Shown: positions 52,318-61,757, counted from the first letter of the stretch. The stretch: DNA of 64,000 bases from CALLPQ01 sp964392325 (GCA_964392325.1 CAYMPJ010000019.1:3800-67799), one strand, 5' to 3'. The notes: generated by a model from the letters alone, not told the origin. Numbers and translations are program-made.

Positions 52318-53553
52318 ATGGAGCAACCCGACTTTTCCTTTGACCCTAATAGTGATGCTTTTACTGCCAATCCTTATGCCAGTTATAAAGCATTAAGAGA
52401 GCGAGAGGGTCTTTATTATTGCCCAGACCTGCGCATGCGGCTCCTCGCTCGCTATAAGGATGTGCTAGAGGTAGCGACCCATCCTGCAATGGTCCGCTCT
52501 CTGGAAGCTTTTTTATCACCCGAAGAAATTAGCGAACGGCGCCGCGCCATGAACTGGCATGATATGGCCTATCATGCGCGTTATGTGCAAAGAAACCTAC
52601 TCGATAGCGATGGAGAAACCCATCGACGGTTACGCACACTGGTCTTTGCCGAATTTACCGCTCGTAGCATCGAGCATCATAAAACCATGATTGGCGCTTA
52701 TATTGATAAGACGCTTACCCCTCTCATTGAGCAAGGGTCTTTTGATTTTATTGATGATTTTGCCTCCCATATTCCCGGTCATATTATTGGCCGGGTCATT
52801 GGTGTACCAGCAAAAGACTGTACGCAATTGCGTAAATGGTCTGAAGATGTCGTGCAATTTTACAATGTCGGGCGCACGCAAGAAGACAAAGCCTTGGCGG
52901 AGAACGCGACTAAAGATTTTGCCCATTATTTAATGGATCTTATCTCGCGCCGCGAGAAAAACCCGAAAGATGATTTACTCTCGAAGCTGATTAAATATAA
53001 AAACGATAAGGTTTTGAATGAAACAGAACTTATCTCGACAGCCATGTTGATTTTGATGGCTGGCCATGGATCAACCATTGATGTTTTAGGAAGCGGCCTG
53101 CATTGCCTGTTAAAAAATCCGGACCAAATGGCAAAGCTTCGGGCTAATCCGGACCTGATGGCAAACGCGATACAAGAAATATTTCGTTTTGAAACGCCCC
53201 TACCCTTTTTTCATCGCTACACCAGTGAGAACACAGAGATTTTAGGGCAGCATTTCAAGCAGGGTGATCAGTTTGGGCTTATTTATGCATCGGCTAATCG
53301 GGACCCTGAAGTTTTTCCGTTTCCTGACCGTTTTGATATTTGCCGCACGCCCAACCGCCATCTTTCTTTTGGTAAAGGGCCGCATTTATGCCTTGGCAAT
53401 CATCTCTCGCGTATCGATATGGAAATGGTTTTTACAAAATTACTAGAAAGCACCAATAAAATCGAACTGCAAAGCCCCGAGCCACGCTATAAAAAAGGTC
53501 TCTCAGTTCGCGGGCCGATCAATTTACCAATTACGGTCAAATCGCGGGCGTGA
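52318..53553 (+). CDS. Cytochrome P450
   Basis: A 411-residue soluble bacterial P450 without signal or membrane helix. C-helix motif H-R-R-L-R (102-106), K-helix E-x-x-R at 287-290, and heme loop F-G-K-G-P-H-L-C-L-G with axial Cys358 are all intact. The I-helix, usually A-G-x-D/E-T-T/S, reads A-G-H-G-S-T (248-253), so the conserved acidic residue is Gly. A different proton-delivery route or an unusual reaction is possible. No ferredoxin or reductase gene is adjacent. The start ATG has only a weak ribosome-binding site. Confidence 0.93.
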   Translation: MEQPDFSFDPNSDAFTANPYASYKALREREGLYYCPDLRMRLLARYKDVLEVATHPAMVRSLEAFLSPEEISERRRAMNWHDMAYHARYVQRNLLDSDGETHRRLRTLVFAEFTARSIEHHKTMIGAYIDKTLTPLIEQGSFDFIDDFASHIPGHIIGRVIGVPAKDCTQLRKWSEDVVQFYNVGRTQEDKALAENATKDFAHYLMDLISRREKNPKDDLLSKLIKYKNDKVLNETELISTAMLILMAGHGSTIDVLGSGLHCLLKNPDQMAKLRANPDLMANAIQEIFRFETPLPFFHRYTSENTEILGQHFKQGDQFGLIYASANRDPEVFPFPDRFDICRTPNRHLSFGKGPHLCLGNHLSRIDMEMVFTKLLESTNKIELQSPEPRYKKGLSVRGPINLPITVKSRA

Positions 53554-53568
53554 AAAATCTATATCGAG

Positions 53569-54399
53569 TTAGATACCAAGACCTTGGTCCATAGATTTAC
53601 TCGGTGTCTTGGAGCAATCTCCTACAAGCTTTGCAGGAACCCCGGCAACGGTGCACCCAGCAGGTACCGGATTTAAAACAACGCTACCTGCCGCTACTTT
53701 TGCACCTGCGCCAACCTCAATATTACCGAGCACTTTTGCCCCTACTGAAATCAATGCGCCTTTGCGAATTTTTGGATGACGATCACCGGTCTCTTTGCCT
53801 GTACCACCAAGGGTAACTGACTGGAGTATTGAAACATCATCCTCAACTACAGCCGTCTCCCCTATAACAAGGCCGGTCGCATGATCAATAAAGACGCCTT
53901 TGCCAAAAGCTGCATTGGGGTGAATATCGATACCATAAAGTTCAGAAAGTCGGCTTTGCAGGTAAAGCGCAAGGGAGCGGCGATCATTTCGCCACAGCCA
54001 GTTCGCTATCCGGTGCATTTGTAAACCCTGATAGCCTTTGTGATATAAAAAGGGATGAACATGCTCAAAAGTAGCAGGGTCGCGATCAAAAGTTGCGAGC
54101 AAATCGGAGAGACCCGCATCAACCACGCCCGGTTCACTATCGTAAACATCGGCTATCACTTCGCGCCAAACCATTGGGTTCATTTCCGCATCGGACAGTT
54201 TTTGTGCGAGCCGATATGATAATGCACGGCGAAAACTCTCATGATTTAATATTGTTGCATGTAAATAGCTGGCAAGGCTTGGCTCTTGAGCCGCAGCGGT
54301 CGCCGCTTCCAGACGCATGCGCGACCAGGTTTTGTCAGTTTTCAACTCAATGACATTATCATTTTGAACGGTTTGAGTATCGGCAACAGTCTCAGCCAT
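53569..54399 (-). CDS. cysE: Serine O-acetyltransferase (CysE)
   Basis: About 276 residues, cytosolic; makes O-acetylserine, the cysteine precursor. The ATG at 54399 has AAGGAAG upstream; an extension to 54420 is rejected. The N-terminal helical domain (about 30-160) is followed by the left-handed beta-helix of hexapeptide repeats with the catalytic I-D-H-A-T-G-L-V-I-G-E-T and G-G-T-G-K-E-T-G-D-R-H-P-K-I segments. It lies 10 bases downstream of a Nudix gene and is probably co-transcribed with it. Its 3' end converges with the P450 gene. Confidence 0.96.
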   Translation of the reverse strand: MAETVADTQTVQNDNVIELKTDKTWSRMRLEAATAAAQEPSLASYLHATILNHESFRRALSYRLAQKLSDAEMNPMVWREVIADVYDSEPGVVDAGLSDLLATFDRDPATFEHVHPFLYHKGYQGLQMHRIANWLWRNDRRSLALYLQSRLSELYGIDIHPNAAFGKGVFIDHATGLVIGETAVVEDDVSILQSVTLGGTGKETGDRHPKIRKGALISVGAKVLGNIEVGAGAKVAAGSVVLNPVPAGCTVAGVPAKLVGDCSKTPSKSMDQGLGI

Positions 54400-54409
54400 G
54401 AGGCTTCCT

Positions 54410-55009
54410 TTATTTATCAACTATGACTTCACATATGGGTGCTGGCAGCTTTCCGCGCAAGGCCATTTCCCTTGCAAATAACACCATAATAATCGTTAAA
54501 CTATCTGTAAATTCACCAGACATCACATGTTCTAACAAATCCCTAAAAGGGATACGTTTAATTTGCAACTCCTCGGAAGCATCCGGCATTGCCTCACCTG
54601 CGCGTAAACCATAGGCCAAATAACACACCCCCTCCTCATCCGTCACCGAATTCGAGACTTGAAACCGGTTCATTTCTATCCAATGATCTGCGCAAAACCC
54701 TGTTTCTTCGCGCAATTCGCGCTTTGCCCCTTCAAGAGGATCCTCGGAAAGGGGCACCCCGCCCTCTGGCAGCTCCCAGCTATAGGCATCAAACGCAAAT
54801 CTATGTTGTCCGACGAGCCAGACCCGCCCCTCATCATCAATCGGCAAAACGCCGATAGCCCGGTTTTGGAAACGCACCACCCCATAAATTCCGGGGTCAC
54901 CATTGGGGTGCGTAACCTCATTATGGTCAACCTTGATCCACGGATTTTCATAAGCAGTTTTCGTTGATTGTATCGTCCACGGACCGTTTTTGTTTTCCAA
55001 ATCACTCAT
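54410..55009 (-). CDS. Nudix hydrolase
   Basis: About 199 residues. The Nudix box G-x5-E-x7-R-E-x-x-E-E-x-G is visible as G-G-V-P-L-S-E-D-P-L-E-G-A-K-R-E-L-R-E-E-T-G near residues 80-101, preceded by a beta-sheet domain with V-G-Q-H-R as in ADP-sugar pyrophosphatases. It likely hydrolyses ADP-ribose or another nucleoside diphosphate sugar. The ATG at 55009 overlaps the end region of the cyclophilin gene's spacer; a GTG one codon upstream is possible. It sits between cysE and the cyclophilin gene in a run of four minus-strand genes. Confidence 0.92.
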   Translation of the reverse strand: MSDLENKNGPWTIQSTKTAYENPWIKVDHNEVTHPNGDPGIYGVVRFQNRAIGVLPIDDEGRVWLVGQHRFAFDAYSWELPEGGVPLSEDPLEGAKRELREETGFCADHWIEMNRFQVSNSVTDEEGVCYLAYGLRAGEAMPDASEELQIKRIPFRDLLEHVMSGEFTDSLTIIMVLFAREMALRGKLPAPICEVIVDK

Positions 55010-55020
55010 CACTCAGCTCT

Positions 55021-55935
55021 TTACAAATCTTGCGCCCCATCGGGCTTCACCCGTACGGGGATGGTCAACTGGCATACATCAACATGATTTGGGCGGTAGT
55101 AAAAAAATGCTTCCGGGCGATTGCGGCGCGATTCAACATAATCGTCAAAAATTTTCGTATCGGTACGAAAAACTTGCCAGGCCGGTATCGCCTCCCCTTC
55201 TGGCACCTGGTCTCCGATCCATGCACGTAAGATTGTATCCCCTAACGGGTCATCCTCGCTTTGCGGTGGCAATTGGCGTTTCAGAGCTTGCAAATGCTCC
55301 ATCCCGTCAATCACTTTTCCAAACACTGTCAAATTACGGTCCAGATAGCGCTGTGGTTGCAAGGTAAAATAGAATTCTGTAGACGCACTATTGCGCTCTA
55401 TATTACGGCCAAAAGCCATTGCTCCGGTACAATGAAGGAGCCATGATTGTCGAAAATCATTATGGTCAACACCGACGGGAAACCCATTATAAATCCCAAC
55501 CTTGCGGGCATAAACATCAGTATCAAAACCAGCTTTAGAGTCTACGATTACCTCTTTTGACTGTTTTTCTTCAAATTCCGCCGGTAAATTCTTCAAAGTT
55601 CCTTCAGGCAATTCACGTTTCCCAAACGGATCACCGCCCTGTGCCACAAAACCATCAATCACCCGGTAAAATGAAAGCCCATCATAATATCCAGCTCTCA
55701 CCAATCTCTTCACCTGCCTCACATGACCTTGAGAAAAAACATCAGACAGTTCTACTGTCACCCTCCCACGTTGAAGCTCAAATACCAAAATCTGCGCCGG
55801 CTCAACATCGCGCCATTGCGCAGGGCCCGCCTCGGCGATGATCTCTGCCGGACTTTTTTTGCCATCTAATGCTTGGGCAAAAGCGGTCTCAACCGTTATC
55901 AGGCCAATGCCTAAAAGGATAAGGATGCGTTTCAT
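55021..55935 (-). CDS. Periplasmic cyclophilin-type peptidyl-prolyl isomerase
   Basis: 304 residues with GGAGG before the ATG. A signal peptide (1-21, ending A-F-A-Q) sends it to the periplasm. The cyclophilin domain contains F-Y-R-V-I-D-G-F-V-A-Q-G-G-D-P (about 108-122), with the catalytic Arg, Phe and Gln context, then G-A-M-A-F-G-R and F-T-L-Q-P-Q-R-Y-L-D-R-N-L-T-V-F-G. Normal cyclophilins use S-M-A-N/A; here A-M-A-F-G. A long insertion (about 140-190) and a C-terminal extension make it larger than the 170-190 residue core. It helps fold exported proteins. Confidence 0.93.
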   Translation of the reverse strand: MKRILILLGIGLITVETAFAQALDGKKSPAEIIAEAGPAQWRDVEPAQILVFELQRGRVTVELSDVFSQGHVRQVKRLVRAGYYDGLSFYRVIDGFVAQGGDPFGKRELPEGTLKNLPAEFEEKQSKEVIVDSKAGFDTDVYARKVGIYNGFPVGVDHNDFRQSWLLHCTGAMAFGRNIERNSASTEFYFTLQPQRYLDRNLTVFGKVIDGMEHLQALKRQLPPQSEDDPLGDTILRAWIGDQVPEGEAIPAWQVFRTDTKIFDDYVESRRNRPEAFFYYRPNHVDVCQLTIPVRVKPDGAQDL

Positions 55936-55968
55936 AAAGTACCTCCATTCATAGATGAAGGGTAACAG

Positions 55969-56496
55969 CTATCCCCGTCCGCGATAAGGGGGTACGCCCT
56001 GATCGGGTAACCATAATCCCTTGGGCGGTTCACCGGTTTGATAAAAGACATCAATAGGAATCCCGCCGCGCGGATACCAATATCCTCCAATGCGCAACCA
56101 CTTTGGCTTAATCGCCGCAATAATCCGCTTAGCCACCATCACCGTGCAATCTTCATGAAAACTCCCATGATTGCGAAACGCGCTCATAAACAGCTTCAAT
56201 GATTTAGACTCTACGAGTTTGCTCCCCGGCACATAATCAATCACAAGATGGGCAAAATCGGGCTGACCCGTTACCGGGCACAGGGAGGTAAATTCCGGGC
56301 AGACAAAACGAACCAGATAGTCTGTTCCCGCCTGGGGGTTAGGCACCGATTCCAGCACCGCCTCATCAGGGGATGAGGCAAGTTCGGTCCGTGACCCAAG
56401 CTGGGTCAATTTCTTAGCCGGTGACTTGCTGCTTTTTTTAGAAGCTTTCTTTCCGGCAGTTTTCTGTTTTGTTGATTTCTTTTTCGTCTGGCTCAT
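55969..56496 (-). CDS. queF: NADPH-dependent 7-cyano-7-deazaguanine reductase QueF
   Basis: 175 residues, short (type I) QueF of the tunnelling fold, which reduces preQ0 to preQ1 in queuosine synthesis. The catalytic Cys is in F-T-S-L-C-P-V-T-G-Q-P-D-F-A (about 72-85), and the E-S-K-S-L-K-L-F motif for NADPH follows (about 97-104), as does F-H-E-D. An N-terminal tail of about 30 residues, almost all Lys, Ser, Ala and Thr, precedes the core and is unusual; it may bind RNA or be disordered. The first Met fits the reading frame but has a weak ribosome-binding site. Confidence 0.95.
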   Translation of the reverse strand: MSQTKKKSTKQKTAGKKASKKSSKSPAKKLTQLGSRTELASSPDEAVLESVPNPQAGTDYLVRFVCPEFTSLCPVTGQPDFAHLVIDYVPGSKLVESKSLKLFMSAFRNHGSFHEDCTVMVAKRIIAAIKPKWLRIGGYWYPRGGIPIDVFYQTGEPPKGLWLPDQGVPPYRGRG

Positions 56497-56766
56497 AACA
56501 AACAGGGCTTTCTAACAGACCACCAAAAGTGCCGTTTTTTTGAATTTGCGAAGATCGGTTAGCAGAAATTTACCCTTCCTGAAAGGCTTGTTATTCCATT
56601 CTATTTGTTAATATTTTCAGCCTATATTCGCTGCATCCACTCCTATCTCATCGACCCCGCCCTTGTTTGGTATTTTTCAGAAAAAACCCCATAGACAAGG
56701 CAGCAGGAGTTGGCTAGAAGTCTCGATCTGCGCTGCAAGCCATAGGCGAGCACCAGACATTAAGAT

Positions 56767-56842
<76 letters not shown>

Positions 56843-56941
56843 TTTTCTCGCTCACGAAATATCGCCACACAATACGCTCCACGAAGGCAGCTTGTTCGTC
56901 CGAAGTGCCGTTGCGGCTTTAATCCCTGAAAATTTTTCTAT

Positions 56942-57820
56942 TTACCCCAAAACCCGCAAACCGTCGTAAGCTGGTTCTATGTGGCCGGGTAATCTTTGCT
57001 TTAGCGAGTGATAATCCATAGAAATATGCAGATTGGTTAAAATCGCCCGTTTTGGCTTTACCTGTTCAATCCATTCAAGGGTTTTGTCGAGATGGGCATG
57101 AGAGCCATGGGGTTTTTCCTGCAGCGCATCCACAATCCACACATCGAGCCCTTCCAGCGCGCTAAAGCTTTCTTCTGGAAAATCAACCACATCACTCGAA
57201 TAGGCTATATTCTCGAAGCGAAAACCGAGAGAATTAACCGAGCCGTGAAATTGTAAAAAGGGTGTGACGCGCACCGCGCCTGCTGGCCCATCAATGGAGA
57301 AAGTTTGCCCTGAAGGCGGAATATCAAACTGTTCCAGAATTGCCGGATACGGACTGCCCGCTCTTTGCTTAAAGCAGTAGGAAAACCGCTCCAGTAATTC
57401 GCCCGATGTATCCACATCAGTCCAGACCGGCACGCGCTTTCGATTGGCGATCGCAAACGCGCGCAAATCATCGATGCCGTGGCTCTGGTCTGCGTGGTCA
57501 TGGGTAAATAAAACAGCATTCAGATGGGTGCACCCTGCCATGAGCAATTGTGCGCGCATATCTGGCGAGGTATCGACCAGAATGCTGGTTACGTGCGCCG
57601 GATCGAAACCATGAATTTCATGCGCCTTTTCCACTAATAAGGAGCAACGGGTCCGCCTGTTACGAGGCTCATCCGGATCACACTTCCCCCAATCGCCGTG
57701 ACCATCCGGACCACCGGGCCTTGGCACACCGCCAGAAGAGCCAGATCCCAAAATCGTCGCTCTAATCGGGGACTGTGTTGTTGAATGCGTATTTGTCATC
57801 GATCCGTCAATCGCGCTCAT
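56942..57820 (-). CDS. MBL-fold hydrolase, PhnP-like
   Basis: A 292-residue cytosolic metallo-beta-lactamase-fold phosphodiesterase. The opening L-G-S-G-S-S-G-G-V-P and the metal motif T-H-D-H-A-D-Q-S-H-G (about 100-109) are those of the PhnP/RNase Z-like group, with further ligands at F-H-G-S, S-S-D-V-V-D and T-N-L-H. The substrate in this branch is probably a cyclic phosphodiester. The ATG immediately follows the tatD stop, so the two are translationally coupled. It is the last gene of the tmk-holB-tatD block. An alternative ATG seven codons in is possible. Confidence 0.93.
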   Translation of the reverse strand: MSAIDGSMTNTHSTTQSPIRATILGSGSSGGVPRPGGPDGHGDWGKCDPDEPRNRRTRCSLLVEKAHEIHGFDPAHVTSILVDTSPDMRAQLLMAGCTHLNAVLFTHDHADQSHGIDDLRAFAIANRKRVPVWTDVDTSGELLERFSYCFKQRAGSPYPAILEQFDIPPSGQTFSIDGPAGAVRVTPFLQFHGSVNSLGFRFENIAYSSDVVDFPEESFSALEGLDVWIVDALQEKPHGSHAHLDKTLEWIEQVKPKRAILTNLHISMDYHSLKQRLPGHIEPAYDGLRVLG

Positions 57821-58654
57821 TCATATCTTGTTTAATGGTACATCATTTTGTTTGATTTTCGAAAAGAGCCGGAAAAAATTTTGCGTCGTGATGTTAGCAA
57901 TCTCGTTTTGATCACACACCTTGATCTCTCCCAATTTGGCAGCGACATGGGGTAAAAAGGAGGGTTCATTGCGACGCCCACGCATCGGGACGGGCGCTAG
58001 ATAAGGGCAATCCGTTTCGATAATGATGCGATCAAGCGGGGCTAACGCTGCAATCTCACGCACATCATTTGCATTTTTGAAGGTGATAATACCGGAAAAT
58101 GAAATATAGCCGCCCATCTCCTCCAATACCAAACGCGCCAGTTTTTCACCGCTTGTATAACAATGCAATAAAGACACAAAAGGTGCTTTTGCATAAGCAC
58201 GCTCTAACATTTCCATCATCAAATCATCGGCTTCTCTAGTATGGATGATCAATGGCAACCCTGTTTCTTGCGCAGCTTCAATATGCGCCGCAAATACTTT
58301 TTCCTGAAAAATACGTTCAGAATATTCATAATGAAAATCGAGCCCGCATTCTCCTATCCCGACAACCTTCGCGTCATCAGCAAGTTCGATCAAGGTCGCG
58401 ACCTCTAAGTCAGCATAGTCTTTCGCATAATGCGGATGCACACCAGCTGAACGCCAGATAAAACTATGATCGTTTGCGATTTTTGTAATCGCTGATGTCG
58501 AGGATAATTTATCGCTAATCGTCAACATATAACGCACACCGCTCTCTTGGGCGCGCGCAATCAGGGATGCAAGTTCATCTGACTCATATTGTTCAGAATG
58601 CAGATTAACATGGCTATCAACGAGCACTCCCTCATCGGGCAGTTTCTCACTCAT
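57821..58654 (-). CDS. tatD: TatD family deoxyribonuclease
   Basis: 277 residues, a TIM-barrel metal-dependent hydrolase/DNase. G-E-C-G-L-D-F, I-I-H-T-R-E-A, L-L-H-C-Y-T-S-G and I-E-T-D-C-P-Y-L-A-P-V are all present. The first metal motif, usually D-S-H-x-H, reads D-S-H-V-N-L-H, so the second His is Asn. The ATG overlaps the holB stop by 4 bases. It lies in the alphaproteobacterial block between holB and the MBL hydrolase; metG, often between them, is missing here. Confidence 0.95.
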   Translation of the reverse strand: MSEKLPDEGVLVDSHVNLHSEQYESDELASLIARAQESGVRYMLTISDKLSSTSAITKIANDHSFIWRSAGVHPHYAKDYADLEVATLIELADDAKVVGIGECGLDFHYEYSERIFQEKVFAAHIEAAQETGLPLIIHTREADDLMMEMLERAYAKAPFVSLLHCYTSGEKLARLVLEEMGGYISFSGIITFKNANDVREIAALAPLDRIIIETDCPYLAPVPMRGRRNEPSFLPHVAAKLGEIKVCDQNEIANITTQNFFRLFSKIKQNDVPLNKI

Positions 58655-59709
58655 GCTGCCCTCCGTTGAAAAATACGGGACAAATCATAGCCCATTGCCT
58701 CAATCAGACCGGCACGGTCCAGATTTAGCCCCTCGCCGCGCGCAGCAAGCTCACTGAGCGCCTCCCAGCCTTCCAATAAAATAGAGGCATCGAGAACAAC
58801 CGCCTCCCCATTATCTCCCTCCACCACTTGCTCGCGCGCAGTCCCCGATAATGTGGATAGAAGATGATTTTTAAAAATTTGCCAGCTGGTTTCCTGATTT
58901 TTTGCGGATAATCGTGTCGCCAAAGCAGAAAAATCTGCGCCCTGACGCGCCATCTCGATAAATTTTTCTGCATCACTTAATGCAGCCAACCCATCGGCTT
59001 CAATGAGTTTCAAGCCATAGCCCGGTGATCCATTTGATGCTCGCGCCGCCAGAGCAGCCTCTTCTTTTGAGCACTCACACTCCGCTTTTAAAAATTGCGC
59101 GATACTCTCCTGATTTACAGGACGTAATTTAATAATTTTACACCGTGAACGGATCGTTGCGAGTAATGCGCCCGGCGTCTCACTCAATAGCAATATTAAT
59201 GTATTGGCCGGGGGCTCTTCTAGAATTTTTAAAAGAGCATTCGCGCCATTTCTATTCATCTCATCAGCGCTATCGATTATAGCCACGCGAGCGCCTGCCC
59301 CTGAAGCGGTATGCGAGAGAAACTGTATCAGTTTGCGCACACGTTCAATCGGAATTTCAGTTTCATAACGCCCCTTTTTTTCATCCCACTCGCGCCGCGC
59401 GATAAAAACATCCGGATGCGCCATTGCAGCCAATTTGCAAAATACAGAAGCCTCTTCATCGATTTGAAGGGTACCAATTTGTTGTAACTGGCCCGGCTCA
59501 AGAAGGCCGCGCGCAATTCTCGCTGCCAATGTTGCTTTGCCAATGCCATCAGCCCCGCTTATGATCCATCCATTTTTAAAGGTGCCCTGATCAATATAAT
59601 CTCTGATCTGAACCTCGATAGGCTCATGCCCGACAAGATTAGCGCGCGTATAGGGCGAGATAAGTCCATTTTCCGATAATTGATATCGATCCTGGGGGGT
59701 CTCGCTCAT
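58651..59709 (-). CDS. holB: DNA polymerase III subunit delta'
   Basis: 352 residues, the stator subunit of the clamp loader. The P-loop-like segment is degenerate (G-A-D-G-I-G-K-A-T), as expected for delta', which does not hydrolyse ATP. Other features are A-L-L-K-I-L-E-E-P-P and the S-R-C arginine-finger motif (T-I-R-S-R-C-K-I-I-K-L). The start overlaps the tmk stop by 4 bases and the end overlaps tatD by 4 bases, so the three genes are an operon. Confidence 0.95.
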   Translation of the reverse strand: MSETPQDRYQLSENGLISPYTRANLVGHEPIEVQIRDYIDQGTFKNGWIISGADGIGKATLAARIARGLLEPGQLQQIGTLQIDEEASVFCKLAAMAHPDVFIARREWDEKKGRYETEIPIERVRKLIQFLSHTASGAGARVAIIDSADEMNRNGANALLKILEEPPANTLILLLSETPGALLATIRSRCKIIKLRPVNQESIAQFLKAECECSKEEAALAARASNGSPGYGLKLIEADGLAALSDAEKFIEMARQGADFSALATRLSAKNQETSWQIFKNHLLSTLSGTAREQVVEGDNGEAVVLDASILLEGWEALSELAARGEGLNLDRAGLIEAMGYDLSRIFQRRAA

Positions 59710-60437
59710 GATTTTCTCTTTGTTAAAAATTCAGCGTCCGAGTATCGCCCCATGACAACATCTAAAATAGCATCACTGGTTTTCTCAATATCGCCGCTCG
59801 TATCAACGCCAATACAACGATCAGGATAGAGCGTTTGTAATTGTGCAAATGCTTTATGAACGTCTTCTTGAAAATTTCGACCCTTTCGCTCAAACCGGTC
59901 TTCGCTCGAACTTCCATTCTGGCCCTGTTGTCCCCGTGCGTTCGCCCTTGCCAATCCAGCCTCGCTGGAAAGGGTCAAAACAAACGTCAAATCGGGAACA
60001 ATATCGCCAATGACGAGATTATGAAGGCCATTGATACGCTCACTACCCAGATCACCTGCAATTCCCTGATAGGCCATGGTTGAATCAATAAATCGATCAC
60101 ATAATACAACCGCGCCCCCGCGAAGTGCCGGAAGGATAGTTTTCTCAAGATGATCATTGCGAGAGGCGATCATAAGCAAAGCTTCTGTCATTGCGGACCA
60201 GCGCCCTGGCTCACCTTCAACCAATAATTTGCGAATTTCTTCTGCCCCTTTCGAGCCACCCGGCTCCCGGGTTAAAACAACGTCGCATCCGCGTTCACGC
60301 AATCGCTCATAAAGGCGTCTTATCTGGGTCGACTTCCCAACACCATCACCGCCCTCAAAAGTAATAAAGAGGCCGGGCCAAAACCTTTCTTGCGAACCGG
60401 CTAGGGCTTGATACTCAAAAGGAGATTTTTCGCTCAT
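59706..60437 (-). CDS. tmk: Thymidylate kinase
   Basis: About 243 residues; phosphorylates dTMP to dTDP. The P-loop is F-E-G-G-D-G-V-G-K-S-T (about 28-38), followed by the D-x-x-x-T-R-E-P-G-G-S motif and the D-R-F/Y segment (C-D-R-F-I-D-S-T-M-A-Y-Q-G). An N-terminal extension of about 25 residues precedes the kinase fold. The ATG at 60437 is preferred to a TTG at 60452. It heads the tmk-holB-tatD-MBL operon, 36 bases after the D,D-carboxypeptidase gene. Confidence 0.96.
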   Translation of the reverse strand: MSEKSPFEYQALAGSQERFWPGLFITFEGGDGVGKSTQIRRLYERLRERGCDVVLTREPGGSKGAEEIRKLLVEGEPGRWSAMTEALLMIASRNDHLEKTILPALRGGAVVLCDRFIDSTMAYQGIAGDLGSERINGLHNLVIGDIVPDLTFVLTLSSEAGLARANARGQQGQNGSSSEDRFERKGRNFQEDVHKAFAQLQTLYPDRCIGVDTSGDIEKTSDAILDVVMGRYSDAEFLTKRKS

Positions 60438-60488
60438 CAGTTCGCTCGGCAATAAATGTGAGTAGGCAAAATAGACAGTTTTGGCCCG

Positions 60489-61757
60489 TTACTTTCGGGA
60501 TTGATTATCAGGGTTATCATCAGGTTTTAGCAGGAGTTTTTTTGCAGCCAAGCCAATTTTACCGACCCATCCCATTTCCGCGACGGCTTCGCTCGCAAAT
60601 AACGGATAGTCACGGGCACTGCGCCCCGGAATCTCAATGCGCAAATAACCAATTTGCTGATTTTTTAAAATTGGCGCCGTAACCGGGCCCTCATAAACAG
60701 CCCGAGCGGTCAATTTATCGACCAGCTTTTCATGTAAAATAAAATCGACCGCTTCATGTAACACGAGCGGTACTTCACTCGCGCGCCCTTTAAAAACTTC
60801 CGCCATGGCGACCTGATCATCGGGCCGGAAGAAAATATGCTGATCAAAATCATCAAAGGCAATACCCATCATCCGCCGGGCTTCACGAATACGTTCATTA
60901 ATCGAGTCCAGTCCCCCTAAAACAATAATTCGCCTTTTGTCGCCCAAACGGGCGGACCCGACGAGACCATAACCCGCTTCCTCCGTATGCCCCGTTTTTA
61001 ATCCATCAGCACCCTCAAAAGCCTGGAGCAACGGGTTGCGATTTTCCTGGGTAATTTTCGACCATGTAAATTCAGGCTTACTAAATATCTCATAATAGTC
61101 GCCATAGTCGCGAATGATTTTTTTAGCCAATTGTGCAAGATCCATCATACTCATACGCTGCCCCGGATCAGGCCAACCAGTAGCATTGGCAAAAGTGGAG
61201 TTGACCAGTCCCCATTCCCGGGCTTTTTTCGTCATCAACTGGGCAAAAGCCGGTTCTGATCCCGATATATTTTCGGCCAAAACAATCGCAGCATCATTGC
61301 CTGATTGAATAATCAATCCGTGGAGGAGGTTTTCAACCGTAATTTCCGTATCGACAAGTACCCACATCTTAGAGCCCTGCCATTTCCAGGCGCGCTCACT
61401 CACTTGAAATTTAGTGTCCAATGAAAGCTCACCATTTTTGAGTTTTTCAAAGACGATCGCCGCCGTCATCAATTTGCTCATAGATGCGGGCGCTGTCGGG
61501 ACTTCCGCGTTTTTGGCATACAGAACCTGATCGCTGTCATAATCAAGAATGACAGCAAAATCAGCTTTGGTTTTTATCGGCGCACCATTCTGATGATCCT
61601 GAAAGGCCCATGCGCTTTGAGTATATTGGGCGCTCAGAAAAACTTGCACGCCTAAGACCAGGCACCATGCAGCCAAAGCATAAACTGATCTTAATGGCCG
61701 TTCATAAAAATCTGGTTTTTTCACATCAAATCGTCGGGGTAATCTACGCAAAATCAT
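60489..61757 (-). CDS. D-alanyl-D-alanine carboxypeptidase (DacA/PBP5 family)
   Basis: 422 residues. A signal sequence helix (about 25-48) exports it. Active-site motifs are S-M-S-K (SxxK, about 93-96, in A-P-A-S-M-S-K-L-M), S-G-N (SxN, about 155-157) and K-T-G (about 256-258, in D-G-L-K-T-G-H-T). It trims the terminal D-Ala from peptidoglycan stem peptides. A C-terminal PBP5-type domain and a basic amphipathic end for membrane attachment follow. rlpA lies upstream on the same strand, another cell-wall gene. Confidence 0.95.
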   Translation of the reverse strand: MILRRLPRRFDVKKPDFYERPLRSVYALAAWCLVLGVQVFLSAQYTQSAWAFQDHQNGAPIKTKADFAVILDYDSDQVLYAKNAEVPTAPASMSKLMTAAIVFEKLKNGELSLDTKFQVSERAWKWQGSKMWVLVDTEITVENLLHGLIIQSGNDAAIVLAENISGSEPAFAQLMTKKAREWGLVNSTFANATGWPDPGQRMSMMDLAQLAKKIIRDYGDYYEIFSKPEFTWSKITQENRNPLLQAFEGADGLKTGHTEEAGYGLVGSARLGDKRRIIVLGGLDSINERIREARRMMGIAFDDFDQHIFFRPDDQVAMAEVFKGRASEVPLVLHEAVDFILHEKLVDKLTARAVYEGPVTAPILKNQQIGYLRIEIPGRSARDYPLFASEAVAEMGWVGKIGLAAKKLLLKPDDNPDNQSRK

